From RZYX01 sp036654375 (GTDB taxonomy: Bacteria; Bacillota; Clostridia; Oscillospirales; Acutalibacteraceae), in assembly GCA_036654375.1 (NCBI GenBank), contig JAVVSD010000001.1, positions 310,001 through 374,000 on the forward strand: a DNA stretch of 64,000 bases, written 5' to 3'. Positions 51,501 through 59,389 of this stretch are shown piece after piece (position 1 is the first letter of the stretch; each line of letters opens with the position of its first letter). Below the pieces are notes generated by a model. The model did not search any database and was not told where the DNA came from. It saw only the letters and a list, made by a program, of their open reading frames with translations. Position numbers and translations under genes: made by a program.

Positions 51501-52844
51501 ATTCGTATCGGAATCCAGCGCCATTATATACCTTGTTTCTGTAAAGCCTTCCATGTCACCGCAAAGTTCTACAAAATCTGTGCTTTCCCCTTTAATTGCT
51601 CTTATAAGCTGTGTAATAGCACCACGCTTTCTCTCCCAGCCTGTAAACTCCTGCTGTGTGTTTGAAAAAGTTCTGGGGCGTACAGCCAGAATAAATCCTC
51701 CATACTTTTGATTTAACTTTTCTATCACCTGCTTTGTCGCTTCAAGATTCTCTTTATCCTCTAAATTCATCTGTGACTTTGACGATTTGAAATCTGCAAG
51801 AATGCAAAACTTTATTTTTCCTTGCCCGTTTGATCGTTTGAGTGCTAAAAGCTTTTTTTCAAGCTCTTTTGCCTTTTTGGCAGAAGGAAGTATCAGCGAA
51901 ACAACAACTAACGAAGGTGCATTGTCCGGCACTTTGTTTTCTGTTTCTATCCTTGGCATAAATGTTGGCCGCAACTTCTGCATTGCAAAAAGTGTTATTA
52001 TTGGCATAAATATTTCAACCAGTGGCAAGTAAAGCAAAATGGGTAAATACCATGATTTAAGAGCTATTCCAATTACAACCGCCACAATCAGAGGCAAAAA
52101 AGCCTCTGAAAAAATCGTTATCCAGCCTCTTTTTTTATTGTCAGGTCTTAGTTCCAAAAACTTTCCAATATGTTGTTTATCATCTTTTGCAAGCAATAAA
52201 ATTCTGTTTGCAAAGTTAAACTCCTTGGTGTTTTCTTTTTTTGACACCATAGCCACCTGATGCCTGTAATGTGACCTTGTTGCATTATCCATTGTGGGAT
52301 AAATCCCAGACGGGTCCTGCCTTAAAATTTGCTCAACTTCACTCACTTTTTCTGTAAGTGATTCAAAGTCGATATCGTTTATTGAACGAAGTGAATTGAC
52401 TGCCGACGAAAGTAGTTTTTGAGGCTCGTCAAGCTTTTCTACGCAACTTTTTGCAACAATGCTGAGCAAGACTGCTTTTAGCATTACCGGAAGTAGCTCA
52501 AGCTCTGTCACCGTCGGTTTTTCTTTAATTAAATTCTCTTCTATCTGCTCTTGGCTCAAAATATTTCCATTTGGGCAAAGTGCTTCACAGAGTACGAAAA
52601 TTCGGGGCATTTGGCTCCTGCATATCGGTAGTATATCTGCCTTTTTTAGGTCTTTAATTACTGAAATGCCCTCTCGCTGAAATATATAATAATTGTCACA
52701 AAGCCACTCACTCAAAATGCTTTCCTCGTTGTTTTTGAGCGATGACTTATATTGCTTTCTTATATCTTTCATTACCACTTTTATATGTTTTCTAAGCTTT
52801 GCAGGCTTTTTCCATTTGCTTGAAATCTCAATCAACTTTTTCAC
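45546..52844 (-). CDS. Giant cyclic beta-1,2-glucan synthase-like enzyme (GT84 + glycoamylase-like + GH94)
   Basis: The 2432-residue protein combines several modules. There are membrane spans around residues 240-290, and a GT2/GT84 domain at about 310-620 with ALDSDTNLPLDTVSEL near 444, HDILEGGYMRVGFVSE and HRWVRGDWQNFRFM near 593. More spans lie at 620-840. A (alpha/alpha)6 glycoamylase-like domain follows at about 980-1200 (GTMFEYYMPSIVLPVYENTM), and a C-terminal GH94 phosphorylase-like half has SLIGGGDWNDGFNEVGKKG near 2120. This is the NdvB/Cgs layout, which in rhizobia and Brucella makes cyclic beta-1,2-glucans. The GTG at 52844 is one possible start; a TTG three codons on has better spacing. 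Product identity in this Gram-positive host is inferred. Confidence 0.88.
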   Translation of the reverse strand: MKKLIEISSKWKKPAKLRKHIKVVMKDIRKQYKSSLKNNEESILSEWLCDNYYIFQREGISVIKDLKKADILPICRSQMPRIFVLCEALCPNGNILSQEQIEENLIKEKPTVTELELLPVMLKAVLLSIVAKSCVEKLDEPQKLLSSAVNSLRSINDIDFESLTEKVSEVEQILRQDPSGIYPTMDNATRSHYRHQVAMVSKKENTKEFNFANRILLLAKDDKQHIGKFLELRPDNKKRGWITIFSEAFLPLIVAVVIGIALKSWYLPILLYLPLVEIFMPIITLFAMQKLRPTFMPRIETENKVPDNAPSLVVVSLILPSAKKAKELEKKLLALKRSNGQGKIKFCILADFKSSKSQMNLEDKENLEATKQVIEKLNQKYGGFILAVRPRTFSNTQQEFTGWERKRGAITQLIRAIKGESTDFVELCGDMEGFTETRYIMALDSDTNLPLDTVSELVSVAIHPLNKPVIDESKGRVTSGYGILTPKIETEIESSYKTGFSRVMASVGGITAYNNTCSDKYQDLFDEAIFSGKGLLDVDVYHKLLNGKFPSELVLSHDILEGGYMRVGFVSEVQVTDSFPSKQAAFHGRLHRWVRGDWQNFRFMFGKSPKNPLNALSKIKLLDNLRRSVTPAICVIALLLSLLMPYKVSVAVAIVVLLSSCFGGVFSGLYSLIVGGISMFSRLYYSNAMPTALKEFTGSAVSVIMLAQNGWICANAISKSLWRQLISHKNLIEWVTAAESEKSQNFWGFFKRYIPSLVVGVLLLAFGRPIHILLGLAFLANIPFAWFSANARKKSVRIISEANKEKLKSYAKGMWKYYDELCTEENNYLPPDNFQETPVHRIAHRTSPTNIGFMLLCTLCAKDFGFIDINTMCNKLDKSITSVENLEKWKGNLLNWYNTKTLETLPPKYVSTVDSGNFLCSIVALRQGLCEINSQHAMIPSLVDRLNELIDNADLSALYNKRRKLFHIGYNIEDESYSNCYYDLLMSEARMTSFYAIASRQVPKEHWGALGRTLATESRYAGPVSWTGTMFEYYMPSIVLPVYENTMGYEALRFCSWCQKRRVKGLKMPWGISESGFYSFDSQLNYQYKAHGVQKIGLKRGLNADIVISPYSTFLVLPFEPKAALKNLSELEEMQMTGRCGFYEAADFTVDRLDGQDYAVVRSYMAHHVGMSMLCITNLLMNNIVQKRFMSDEKMAGAISLLQEKIPAEATLFRDVDLHEVPQRPQREEPQTREFAGLNPLSPNVKLFTNGEWSMAICDNGSSISRYREADMTRYSNDLLKTPLGIFAFIKTGKRVLPITMALDYNSKAEFKASYSNTDMTLTAKAYNLEGSMTAMVHPRLPCEQRKITIRNLSKSECKGELVIYFEPTLSSHHEESQHPAFSKLFIQGEYDQKNKLLVFKRQSRKDDETLCLATGFAEDFDFDYGLSREAVLKSPNGISSLLTSKLTLHKDGTPDICTVFRIPISILPKQQVTKTLILCAASTREEAVERVLKARADGKLSPLTASPSPFKDDKIDGVIASTVLPHILFSQKQSKETQIFRIENSLYKRSIWAFGISGDNPIIFTQIDKQDEISRIAPYVRLAGKLRKSGIITDLVIGYKENGEYTAPLLSAIRQMLVKENAQETAGIFPIDLSKHDEQSITALMANAVYIAPQSERILLPAPKYVPFKVESTSPMNVKSENAFSVKHGYFTNGVFTVTDKPNLPWCVVLANNSFGTLVSDKSVGFSWAINSRENKLTPWTNDTMTDNTGEKIYLRINGVVYDLVAGATVRFSKKLVQYIGTVEGIDYNITVWVPQRGMIKHCDINFENRQMEDKNVEIVYYTEPVMGISRRESKLLKSKYDGRAITVSNHCTTGPYGHMRVGLLSEADFYTCDRAEFLNGKWEGDTQMPIDDCCAAVGKKIILPPKRQESVRFILSWGESEQASYIVTTRDLEIEKNENAIYISTPDKELNYMFNTWLPAQILNSRIRGRTGFFQCGGAYGFRDQLQDVSSLVLTNPKLVKTHIIRCCAHQFEQGDVLHWWHTMPKNVGGTKGVRTRYSDDLLWLPFVAAEYTQKTGDFSIFDIPVAYLAGQELAENEAEKYFELQKSNQKGTIYEHCTRAIERAMRFGDHGLSLIGGGDWNDGFNEVGKKGKGESVWLSQFFSMVLTKFAKICEQSNDEERAKRYVEEAKRLKQAIDEKAWNGEWYLRAFFDDGTPMGAKGSSECEIDSLTQSFSVLCDMPDEQRKNQALKSAVEKLVDTEHGIIKLFTPAFSANGKKAGYVNAYPEGIRENGGQYTHAAVWLCNALIKNGQIDTGYKLLRMINPAQKYRNKKEADKYKTEAFALAGDVYSKAGVEGRGGWSLYTGAAGWYYRTVYEELLGINQFHNKLLLNPKLPTAWNKYYAKLMIDGAVIDIEVKRGDQYSLKVDAKKAEFIPLDGKNHSVKLVIY

Positions 52845-52954
52845 CCTTCTAAAAATAACATTAATCTATTTTTTCCCTAAAACTGGATAAATAACCCTTA
52901 AATCGTATTTTTAGATTTGGAAAGAACTAAGAATTAATAAAACATATAGTTACA

Positions 52955-52984
52955 TTGACAATAACTGGTTTAAAATGTTACTAT
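52955..52984 (+). promoter_or_regulatory. Promoter of the YhaM-like operon
   Basis: TTGACA (52955-52960), 18 bp, TACTAT (52979-52984), about 31 bp before the ATG at 53015. Confidence 0.7.
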
Positions 52985-53014
52985 TTTATAAGAATAAAAA
53001 TGAGGGGATTTTTG

Positions 53015-53995
53015 ATGAATTTTTCAGTTATTAATGAAAAGAACAATACCGTTGATGGCTTCGCACTTATCAGAAAATGCAACAAAAAATCAACCGCAAA
53101 GGGTGTTTCATTTCTTGACATCCTTCTTGCCGATAAGTCGGGCGAAATCAATGCAAAGCTTTGGGACTACAACGAAGAAACGCATGGCGTTTTTGAAGTA
53201 AATACAATCGTTAAAGTTCGTGGAACTATTTCTGCATTTAATGGCGATGATCAGCTGAGAATCGAAAGAATCAGAAAGGTTGTCGATAGCGACCAAATTA
53301 ATATTGATGATTATGTGCCAACTGCACAATATAATGGTGAGGATATGTTTAATCAACTTCTCTCCATTGTTTCAAATTTTAATGACAACGACCTTAAAAT
53401 TCTTACAGCCGAACTTCTTAATGAATATCGTGAAAGGCTTTTGTATTTTCCAGCTGCGTTCAGGCTACATCACGCTATTCGTGGCGGGCTTCTTCTTCAC
53501 ACACTTTCAATCGTTCGCCTTGCACAGGGCGTTTGCAAGGTTTATCCTTTTGTTGACAATGACTTGCTTATCTGTGGTGCAATTCTTCACGACCTCGGGA
53601 AAACTATTGAATTTAAAGTTTCCGAAATTGGCGTTGCCGACGGATATACCGTTGACGGAAGCCTTATCGGACACATTGTCAGGGGTGCTATGGCTGTTAG
53701 AAGTGCAGGAGAAAAACTTTCTATCCCAGAAGAGAAAATTATGCTTGTTGAACATATGATTTTATCTCATCATGGTGAGCCTGAATTTGGTGCAGCTGTA
53801 CGACCGATGTTTCTTGAAGCTGAACTTTTGTCCGAGCTTGACCTTATGGATGCAAGAGTTTATGAGATTGCTCAGGCTGTTAGCACAACAGAGCAAAATG
53901 ATTTTTCTTCACGCCAGTGGGCTCTTGATGACAGACGACTTTATAATCATGGACGCACTGATATGAGCAAAAGTACAGATTTAGATATTAACTAA
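53015..53995 (+). CDS. YhaM-like 3'-5' exoribonuclease (OB fold + HD domain)
   Basis: From the ATG at 53015 (GAGGGG seven nucleotides upstream) the protein is 326 residues. Residues 10-95 form an OB-fold (GFALIRKCNKKSTAKGVSFL, AKLWDYNEETHGVF, VKVRGTISAFNGDDQLRI). An HD domain follows with GGLLLHTLSIVRLA, GAILHDLGKTIEF and ILSHHGEPEFGAAVRP. YhaM/CbfJ-type enzymes trim RNA and single-stranded DNA 3' ends. The 20 codons upstream in frame overlap the promoter and are excluded. Confidence 0.9.
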   Translation: MNFSVINEKNNTVDGFALIRKCNKKSTAKGVSFLDILLADKSGEINAKLWDYNEETHGVFEVNTIVKVRGTISAFNGDDQLRIERIRKVVDSDQINIDDYVPTAQYNGEDMFNQLLSIVSNFNDNDLKILTAELLNEYRERLLYFPAAFRLHHAIRGGLLLHTLSIVRLAQGVCKVYPFVDNDLLICGAILHDLGKTIEFKVSEIGVADGYTVDGSLIGHIVRGAMAVRSAGEKLSIPEEKIMLVEHMILSHHGEPEFGAAVRPMFLEAELLSELDLMDARVYEIAQAVSTTEQNDFSSRQWALDDRRLYNHGRTDMSKSTDLDIN

Positions 53996-54004
53996 GGAGA
54001 TATT

Positions 54005-54928
54005 ATGGACTGGACTGAAATTGTTATAACCGTCCCTGCTGACGATATTGACAAAGCAGGCAGCATTGCACATATGACCGTTCCTTATGGGATTTATATT
54101 GAGGATTATCGGACTCTTGAGCAGGAAACATGGGAAATCGCACACATTGATTTAATTGACGAAAACCTTCTGAACAAAGACAGATCGCATGGACTTGTTC
54201 ATGTTTATATTTCTCCGCAGGAAAATCCAAACGAAGCTGCAAGCTTTTTAAAAGAGCAGCTCAGCGCCGAGCAAATTAACTTTGAAATTGCACTTAGCAC
54301 CTGCAAAAATGAGGATTGGGAAAACAATTGGAAACAGTTTTTTAAACCTTTTGCGGTTGGTAAAAAGCTTTTTATTCGTCCCACATGGGAAGATGTCTTT
54401 AATGCAGGCGACCGAAAGATTCTTGATATTGAACCTGGTCTTGCCTTTGGTACAGGTGGACATAATACAACAAGGCTTTGCCTTGAAACGCTGGAGGACT
54501 ATGTATCCGACAACACTTCTATTCTTGATATTGGCTGTGGCAGTGGAATACTTTCTATCGCCTCCCTTCTTTTTGGAGCAAAAAATTCTGTTGGAGTAGA
54601 TATTGATAAATATGCCGTTCGTACCGCTATTGAAAATGGCGAAGCAAACGGTTTTAGGCAGCCTGAATACACAATTTTGTGTGGCAATCTTACCGATAAA
54701 GTGAGCGGAAAATTTGATGTTGTTGTTGCAAATATTGTTGCTGATATAATCATTCTATTTTGCGAAAATGTTGCAGATTTTATGAAGGATGATGCGGTTT
54801 TTATCACATCTGGCATTATCGATGCACGCGAAAGTGATGTTTTGGATGCGTTCAAAAAATTTGGCTTTGAGGTTGTTGAGCGTCGTGAAGACGGCGGTTG
54901 GCTCTGCTTTGTTACTAAACTAAAATAG
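54005..54928 (+). CDS. prmA: Ribosomal protein L11 methyltransferase
   Basis: The 307-residue protein has the N-terminal substrate domain (DWTEIVITVPADDIDKAGSI) and a SAM-binding Rossmann domain with EPGLAFGTGGHNTTRLCLE, LDIGCGSGILSIASLLFGAK and VVANIVADIIILF. It trimethylates L11. AAGGAG precedes the ATG; the gene follows the YhaM-like gene by ten bases, so they form one operon. Confidence 0.96.
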   Translation: MDWTEIVITVPADDIDKAGSIAHMTVPYGIYIEDYRTLEQETWEIAHIDLIDENLLNKDRSHGLVHVYISPQENPNEAASFLKEQLSAEQINFEIALSTCKNEDWENNWKQFFKPFAVGKKLFIRPTWEDVFNAGDRKILDIEPGLAFGTGGHNTTRLCLETLEDYVSDNTSILDIGCGSGILSIASLLFGAKNSVGVDIDKYAVRTAIENGEANGFRQPEYTILCGNLTDKVSGKFDVVVANIVADIIILFCENVADFMKDDAVFITSGIIDARESDVLDAFKKFGFEVVERREDGGWLCFVTKLK

Positions 54929-54938
54929 GTGGTTATTA

Positions 54939-55628
54939 ATGAAAACAAAATACAGTGGTCTTAAGCTTGTTACAGTTGGATTGCTTTTCTTTCTTCAAAA
55001 CTTTCATATAAAAATTAGTGGTGTTTTAGTTAGCATTATGCCAGATTTTATTGGTATTGCTTTGATATTTATTGGGCTTTATCGAATGAAATCTCTTAAT
55101 AGCAGGATTAAAAAGGAACTTCCCATTCTTTTGATAGACTTTATTATCAACACATTTGTTTTTATACTTAATCTTTATATTTCTATTTTGTATAATAAAA
55201 AGCTGGAAATAGGTGCCGTTTTTATTTCTGCATATTCAGTTTTAGGAGCTATTAAAGGGTTTTTATCCTGCCTTATAATTTATTCGATTTTTAAAATTAG
55301 CACTGAAATGTGCATAAAAGAAAATGTTAACGAGTCAGTGTATAAAAAATGTCCAAAATGTATGTGGTCATATATGACTTTCTTCTTTATAAATATAATA
55401 GTGACTGAAGTGACTTTACTCTCTCCAGATTTCTTTACAATAATAGACTCACTGATGTTAATTCCAAATCTGTTTATTTCAATCTGGGCGGTTATGCTCT
55501 GCGTGCATATTCATGATTCGCTTGTTCACAAAACTTATTATCAGGCAAAAAAAGTTCCGGATGAAGTTAAAAATTTAATTGATAATTGCGATTATCGTAA
55601 CGAGCATCTACATTCTGATGACTTGTAA
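54939..55628 (+). CDS. Polytopic membrane protein of unknown function
   Basis: The 229-residue protein has about six hydrophobic segments (for example LVTVGLLFFLQNFHI, MPDFIGIALIFIGLY, LLIDFIINTFVFILNLY, MTFFFINIIVTEVTLL) and a polar C-terminus with a CPKC pair near residue 140 (YKKCPKCMWSY). No family was recognised. It starts ten bases after prmA and shares its operon. Confidence 0.7.
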   Translation: MKTKYSGLKLVTVGLLFFLQNFHIKISGVLVSIMPDFIGIALIFIGLYRMKSLNSRIKKELPILLIDFIINTFVFILNLYISILYNKKLEIGAVFISAYSVLGAIKGFLSCLIIYSIFKISTEMCIKENVNESVYKKCPKCMWSYMTFFFINIIVTEVTLLSPDFFTIIDSLMLIPNLFISIWAVMLCVHIHDSLVHKTYYQAKKVPDEVKNLIDNCDYRNEHLHSDDL

Positions 55629-55665
55629 TTGATGCCCTCGTAAAAAGGACGCTTAAATAACAATA

Positions 55666-55698
55666 AAAAGACCTGTACAATTACTGCACAGGTCTTTT
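55666..55698. terminator. Bidirectional terminator between the prmA operon and dnaJ
   Basis: Symmetric AAAAGACCTGT (55666-55676) / ACAGGTCTTTT (55688-55698), 11 bp, with T-rich sequence on both sides. Confidence 0.88.
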
Positions 55699-55714
55699 AT
55701 TATTTTAGCCAATT

Positions 55715-56902
55715 TTATTTATCGCCTTTTATATTGTCTTTGATTTTATCAAATATGGTCTTTTTATTTGGTGCGACTGGTCCCTCTGTAAACTTTGCCG
55801 GCTTCTCGATAAGTTCGTTGTCGAACTCCTTTAAAAGTTCTTTTTGATGGTCTGTAAGCTTTGTTGGAACATCTACAATAATCTTAACGAACTGGTCGCC
55901 CTTTGAACGGCCGTTTATATGTGGAATTCCTCTTTCTTTAAGCCTGAAAACAGCTCCCGGCTGTGTTCCCTCAGGCATATCATACTTGACTCTTCCGTCA
56001 AGTGTTGGAACAAAGAGTTCGTATCCCATTGCTGCCTGTGCAAATGTAACTGTTACATCACACCACACATCGTATCCATCTCTTTCAAAAAACGGGTGAG
56101 GTCTAACATTGATTGCAACACGCAAATCGCCCTGTGGTCCACCATTAATTCCATAGTTTCCCTCGCTGCGTATGCTTATTACTTGGCCATCATCAATTCC
56201 TGCTGGAATATTAACTTCAATGTTTGCGGCCTTTCTTATCATGCCAATTCCCTTGCACTTTTCGCATGGGCTTTTAACAATCTTTCCTTTTCCGTTGCAC
56301 TTTGGACACTCTTTGGAAGTTGAAATAACTCCAAAAGGTGTTCTCTGCTGAACACTAACCTGACCTCTGCCCTGACAATCCGGACAGGTTTCAGGAGATG
56401 TTCCCTTTTGTGCTCCAGTGCCTGAGCATTCTTCACAACGCTCTATTCTTTGGGTTGTTACCGTTACTTTACAGCCCTTTGCTGCCTCTTCAAAAGAGAT
56501 TGTAACAGTTGCATTTGTATTTGAACCACGCTGTGGTGCTTTTGGGTCTGCTCTGCCACCGCCAAAGCCGCCAAATCCACTGCCACCGAATCCACCGCCA
56601 AAAAAGGTGTTGAAAATGTCGCCCAGGTCAAAATCATAGGCTCCGCCATAGCCACCGCCCGCTCCGAAATTCGGATCTACACCAGCATGGCCATATTGAT
56701 CATACTTTGCCTTTTTGTCACTGTCTGACAAGACCTCGTATGCTTCATTAACCTCTTTAAACTTCTTTTCTGCCTCTTTGTCGTTAGGGTTTAAATCGGG
56801 GTGATATTTTTTTGCCTGCTGTCGGTAGGATTTTTTTAGCTCATCCACAGATGCATCCTTGCCAACACCCAGCACTTCATAATAATCTCGCTTTTCCGCC
56901 AA
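55715..56902 (-). CDS. dnaJ: Chaperone DnaJ
   Basis: The protein of 395 residues has a J domain with HPD (AKKYHPDLNPND), a Gly/Phe-rich linker, four zinc-finger CxxCxGxG repeats (CEECSGTG, CPDCQGRG, CPKCNGKG, CEKCKGIG) and the C-terminal substrate domains. It stimulates DnaK ATPase and delivers clients. The start is a TTG at 56902 with AAGGAG eight nucleotides upstream, giving the canonical AEKRDYYEVLG; the ATG seven codons earlier lies at the ribosome-binding site. Confidence 0.97.
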   Translation of the reverse strand: MAEKRDYYEVLGVGKDASVDELKKSYRQQAKKYHPDLNPNDKEAEKKFKEVNEAYEVLSDSDKKAKYDQYGHAGVDPNFGAGGGYGGAYDFDLGDIFNTFFGGGFGGSGFGGFGGGRADPKAPQRGSNTNATVTISFEEAAKGCKVTVTTQRIERCEECSGTGAQKGTSPETCPDCQGRGQVSVQQRTPFGVISTSKECPKCNGKGKIVKSPCEKCKGIGMIRKAANIEVNIPAGIDDGQVISIRSEGNYGINGGPQGDLRVAINVRPHPFFERDGYDVWCDVTVTFAQAAMGYELFVPTLDGRVKYDMPEGTQPGAVFRLKERGIPHINGRSKGDQFVKIIVDVPTKLTDHQKELLKEFDNELIEKPAKFTEGPVAPNKKTIFDKIKDNIKGDK

Positions 56903-56926
56903 GATAAAAACTCCTTTTGGCATTAT

Positions 56927-56966
56927 TTGCTGTCATGTTGCTCTTTGAGAAAGTTAACATGACAGC
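56927..56966. repeat. 12-bp inverted repeat between dnaK and dnaJ
   Basis: TGCTGTCATGTT (56927-56938) is the perfect complement of AACATGACAGCA (56955-56966), loop 16 nt, without a T-run on the minus strand. It is more likely an mRNA processing or stabilising hairpin than a terminator, and could set the dnaK:dnaJ ratio. Confidence 0.7.
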
Positions 56967-56981
56967 ATCTATTTTAAACTA

Positions 56982-58817
56982 TTATTCAGCGTCAGTAAAG
57001 TCTGCATCATAATATTGCTTATCTGCACCATCTGTGCCTTGCTCACCCTGTGATTCACCCTGTGGTGCTTCTTCGCCCTGTGGTGCAGCCTTTTTATAAA
57101 GCTTTTCTGAAACTTCATAAAACTTTGCTGTTAGCTCTTCCTGCTTTGACTTAATAAGGTTCATATCCTCGCCTTTAAGAGCTTCTTTAAGTGCATCTGC
57201 CTTTTCTTCAAGGTCCTTTTTGTCTGCTTCTTCAAACTTATCTGCCTCTTCTGAAAGGATTTTTTCGCACTGATAAACCATCTGGTCTGCTGCATTTCTT
57301 GTGTCAAGTTCTTCCTTACGCTTTTTATCCTCATCTGCAAACTGCTCTGCGTCCTTAACAGCCTTTTCAATGTCATCCTTTGACATATTTGAAGATGCTG
57401 TGATAGAAATTGACTGCTCCTTGCTTGTGCCAAGGTCCTTTGCAGAAACATGGACTATACCGTTTGCGTCAATGTCAAATGTGACCTCGACTTGTGGTGT
57501 TCCACGACGGGCTGGAAGAATTCCATCAAGGTGGAACATTCCAAGTGTCTTATTATCTTTAGCGAACTCACGCTCACCCTGAAGAACATGGACTTCAACA
57601 GATGTCTGGTTGTCTGCTGCTGTTGAGAAAACCTGGCTCTTCTTTGTTGGGATTGTTGTGTTTCTTTCAATTATTTTTGTGCTAACTCCGCCGAGTGTTT
57701 CAATACCAAGTGAAAGTGGAGTAACATCAAGAAGTAAAAGTCCCTTAACATCTCCGCCAAGAACACCAGCCTGTAAAGCTGCACCGATTGCAACACATTC
57801 ATCTGGATTAATGCCCTTGAAAGGCTCTTTGCCTGTAAATGCCTTAATAGCGTCCTGTACTGCAGGTATACGAGAAGAACCACCAACCATAAGTACCTTG
57901 TCAAGCTCTGATGCTTTGATGCCTGAATCCTGCATTGCCTGACGAACCGGCTTCATTGTTGCTTCAACAAGGTCTGCTGTAAGCTCGTTGAACTTTGCTC
58001 TTGTAAGAGTTGTTTCAAGATGCTTTGGACCTGTTGCATCAGCTGTGATAAATGGAAGGCTGATTGAAGATGTTGTTACACCTGAAAGTTCAATCTTTGC
58101 CTTTTCTGCTGCTTCTTTAAGTCGTTGCATAGCCATTTTGTCGCCTTTAAGGTCAACACCCTGATCTTTTTTGAATTCGTCTGCAAGGTAGTTTATTACT
58201 CTTTGGTCAAAATCGTCACCGCCAAGTTTGTTGTTACCTGCTGTTGAAAGAACTTCCTGAACACCGTCACCCATTTCAATTATTGAAACATCGAAGGTTC
58301 CGCCGCCAAGGTCATAAACCATAATCTTCTGGTCATTTTCTTTATCTATGCCATACGCAAGAGCTGCGGCTGTTGGCTCATTAATTATTCTCTTTACTTC
58401 AAGTCCTGCAATTTTGCCTGCGTCCTTTGTTGCCTGACGCTGTGAGTCTGTGAAATATGCAGGAACTGTGATAACAGCTTCTGTAATTGTATCTCCAAGA
58501 TAGCTTTCTGCATCTGCTTTAAGCTTTTGGAGAATCATTGCAGAGATTTCCTGCGGTGTAAATTTCTTGCTATCAATCTTAACTTTGTAATCTGTTCCCA
58601 TCTGACGCTTGATTGAAGCGACAGTTTTGTCTGGATTTGTGATTGCTTGCCTTTTAGCAACCTGCCCTACCATACGCTCGCCTGTTTTTGAGAAAGCAAC
58701 TACTGATGGGGTTGTTCTTGCACCTTCTGCGTTTGCTATTACTACAGCCTCGCCACCCTCAATAACTGCTACACAAGAGTTTGTTGTTCCAAGGTCGATT
58801 CCAACTATCTTTGCCAT
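56982..58817 (-). CDS. dnaK: Chaperone DnaK (Hsp70)
   Basis: The 611-residue protein has the ATPase signatures VGIDLGTTNSCVAV, IMVYDLGGGTFDVSI and VLMVGGSSRIPAVQ, and the substrate-binding domain with LLLLDVTPLSLGIETLGG. As in other Gram-positives, a stretch in the nucleotide-binding domain is shorter than in E. coli. The C-terminus is rich in Gln/Gly/Glu (APQGEEAPQGESQGEQG). Part of hrcA-grpE-dnaK-dnaJ under CIRCE control. Confidence 0.99.
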   Translation of the reverse strand: MAKIVGIDLGTTNSCVAVIEGGEAVVIANAEGARTTPSVVAFSKTGERMVGQVAKRQAITNPDKTVASIKRQMGTDYKVKIDSKKFTPQEISAMILQKLKADAESYLGDTITEAVITVPAYFTDSQRQATKDAGKIAGLEVKRIINEPTAAALAYGIDKENDQKIMVYDLGGGTFDVSIIEMGDGVQEVLSTAGNNKLGGDDFDQRVINYLADEFKKDQGVDLKGDKMAMQRLKEAAEKAKIELSGVTTSSISLPFITADATGPKHLETTLTRAKFNELTADLVEATMKPVRQAMQDSGIKASELDKVLMVGGSSRIPAVQDAIKAFTGKEPFKGINPDECVAIGAALQAGVLGGDVKGLLLLDVTPLSLGIETLGGVSTKIIERNTTIPTKKSQVFSTAADNQTSVEVHVLQGEREFAKDNKTLGMFHLDGILPARRGTPQVEVTFDIDANGIVHVSAKDLGTSKEQSISITASSNMSKDDIEKAVKDAEQFADEDKKRKEELDTRNAADQMVYQCEKILSEEADKFEEADKKDLEEKADALKEALKGEDMNLIKSKQEELTAKFYEVSEKLYKKAAPQGEEAPQGESQGEQGTDGADKQYYDADFTDAE

Positions 58818-58870
58818 AAAAAATTCCTCCTAAAGAAATGAATTAATAATTTATTTTATATTGGTATAAG

Positions 58871-59389
58871 TTAGTTTGCTACTTTTACCATTGCAGGTCT
58901 TAAAATTTTGTCACTCATTCTGTATCCTTTAACAAATACATCTGTGATGACATTCTCTTCAAAGCTTTCATCATCAATATGCATTACTGCATTGTGTATA
59001 TTTGGGTCAAACTTATCATTGGCTGCTCCAAAGCTTTCGACTCCAAGCTTTTCAAAAATCTGGAGAAGCTGGGCAAAAGTCATGTCAATTCCTTTTTTGT
59101 AATCTTCAGATGCGGGGTCAGAAATTTCATTTGCCCTGTCAAAATTATCAATCACAGGTAAAATTTCAGAAAGAACGGATGCTTTTGCATCAGCATAAAC
59201 TGACTCACGCTCTTTTTGAGATCGCTTTCGGAAGTTATCATACTCTGCCGCAAGCCTGAGATACTTTTCGTTTAAGTCATTAATCTCATCTTTTAACACT
59301 TGTTCCTCGGTTTGTTTTTTTTCCAAAACCTCTGGAGTTTCGGCTTTGGGCTGTGGCTTCTTTTTCTTTTCTTCCTTAGTCTTTGCCAT
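58871..59389 (-). CDS. grpE: Nucleotide exchange factor GrpE
   Basis: From the ATG at 59389 the protein is 172 residues: a Lys/Glu-rich N-terminus, a long coiled coil (DEINDLNEKYLRLAAEYDNF, RKRSQKERESVYADA) and a beta domain with DKFDPNIHNAVMHIDDESFE and VFVKGYRMSDKILRPAMVKV. It releases ADP from DnaK. AGGAGG nine nucleotides upstream selects this start, which overlaps hrcA by 14 nucleotides. Confidence 0.97.
   Translation of the reverse strand: MAKTKEEKKKKPQPKAETPEVLEKKQTEEQVLKDEINDLNEKYLRLAAEYDNFRKRSQKERESVYADAKASVLSEILPVIDNFDRANEISDPASEDYKKGIDMTFAQLLQIFEKLGVESFGAANDKFDPNIHNAVMHIDDESFEENVITDVFVKGYRMSDKILRPAMVKVAN

Noticed and set aside
52955..53014. Upstream in-frame start of the YhaM-like gene
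   Set aside because: The TTG at 52955 is part of the -35 box, and the good ribosome-binding site belongs to the ATG at 53015.
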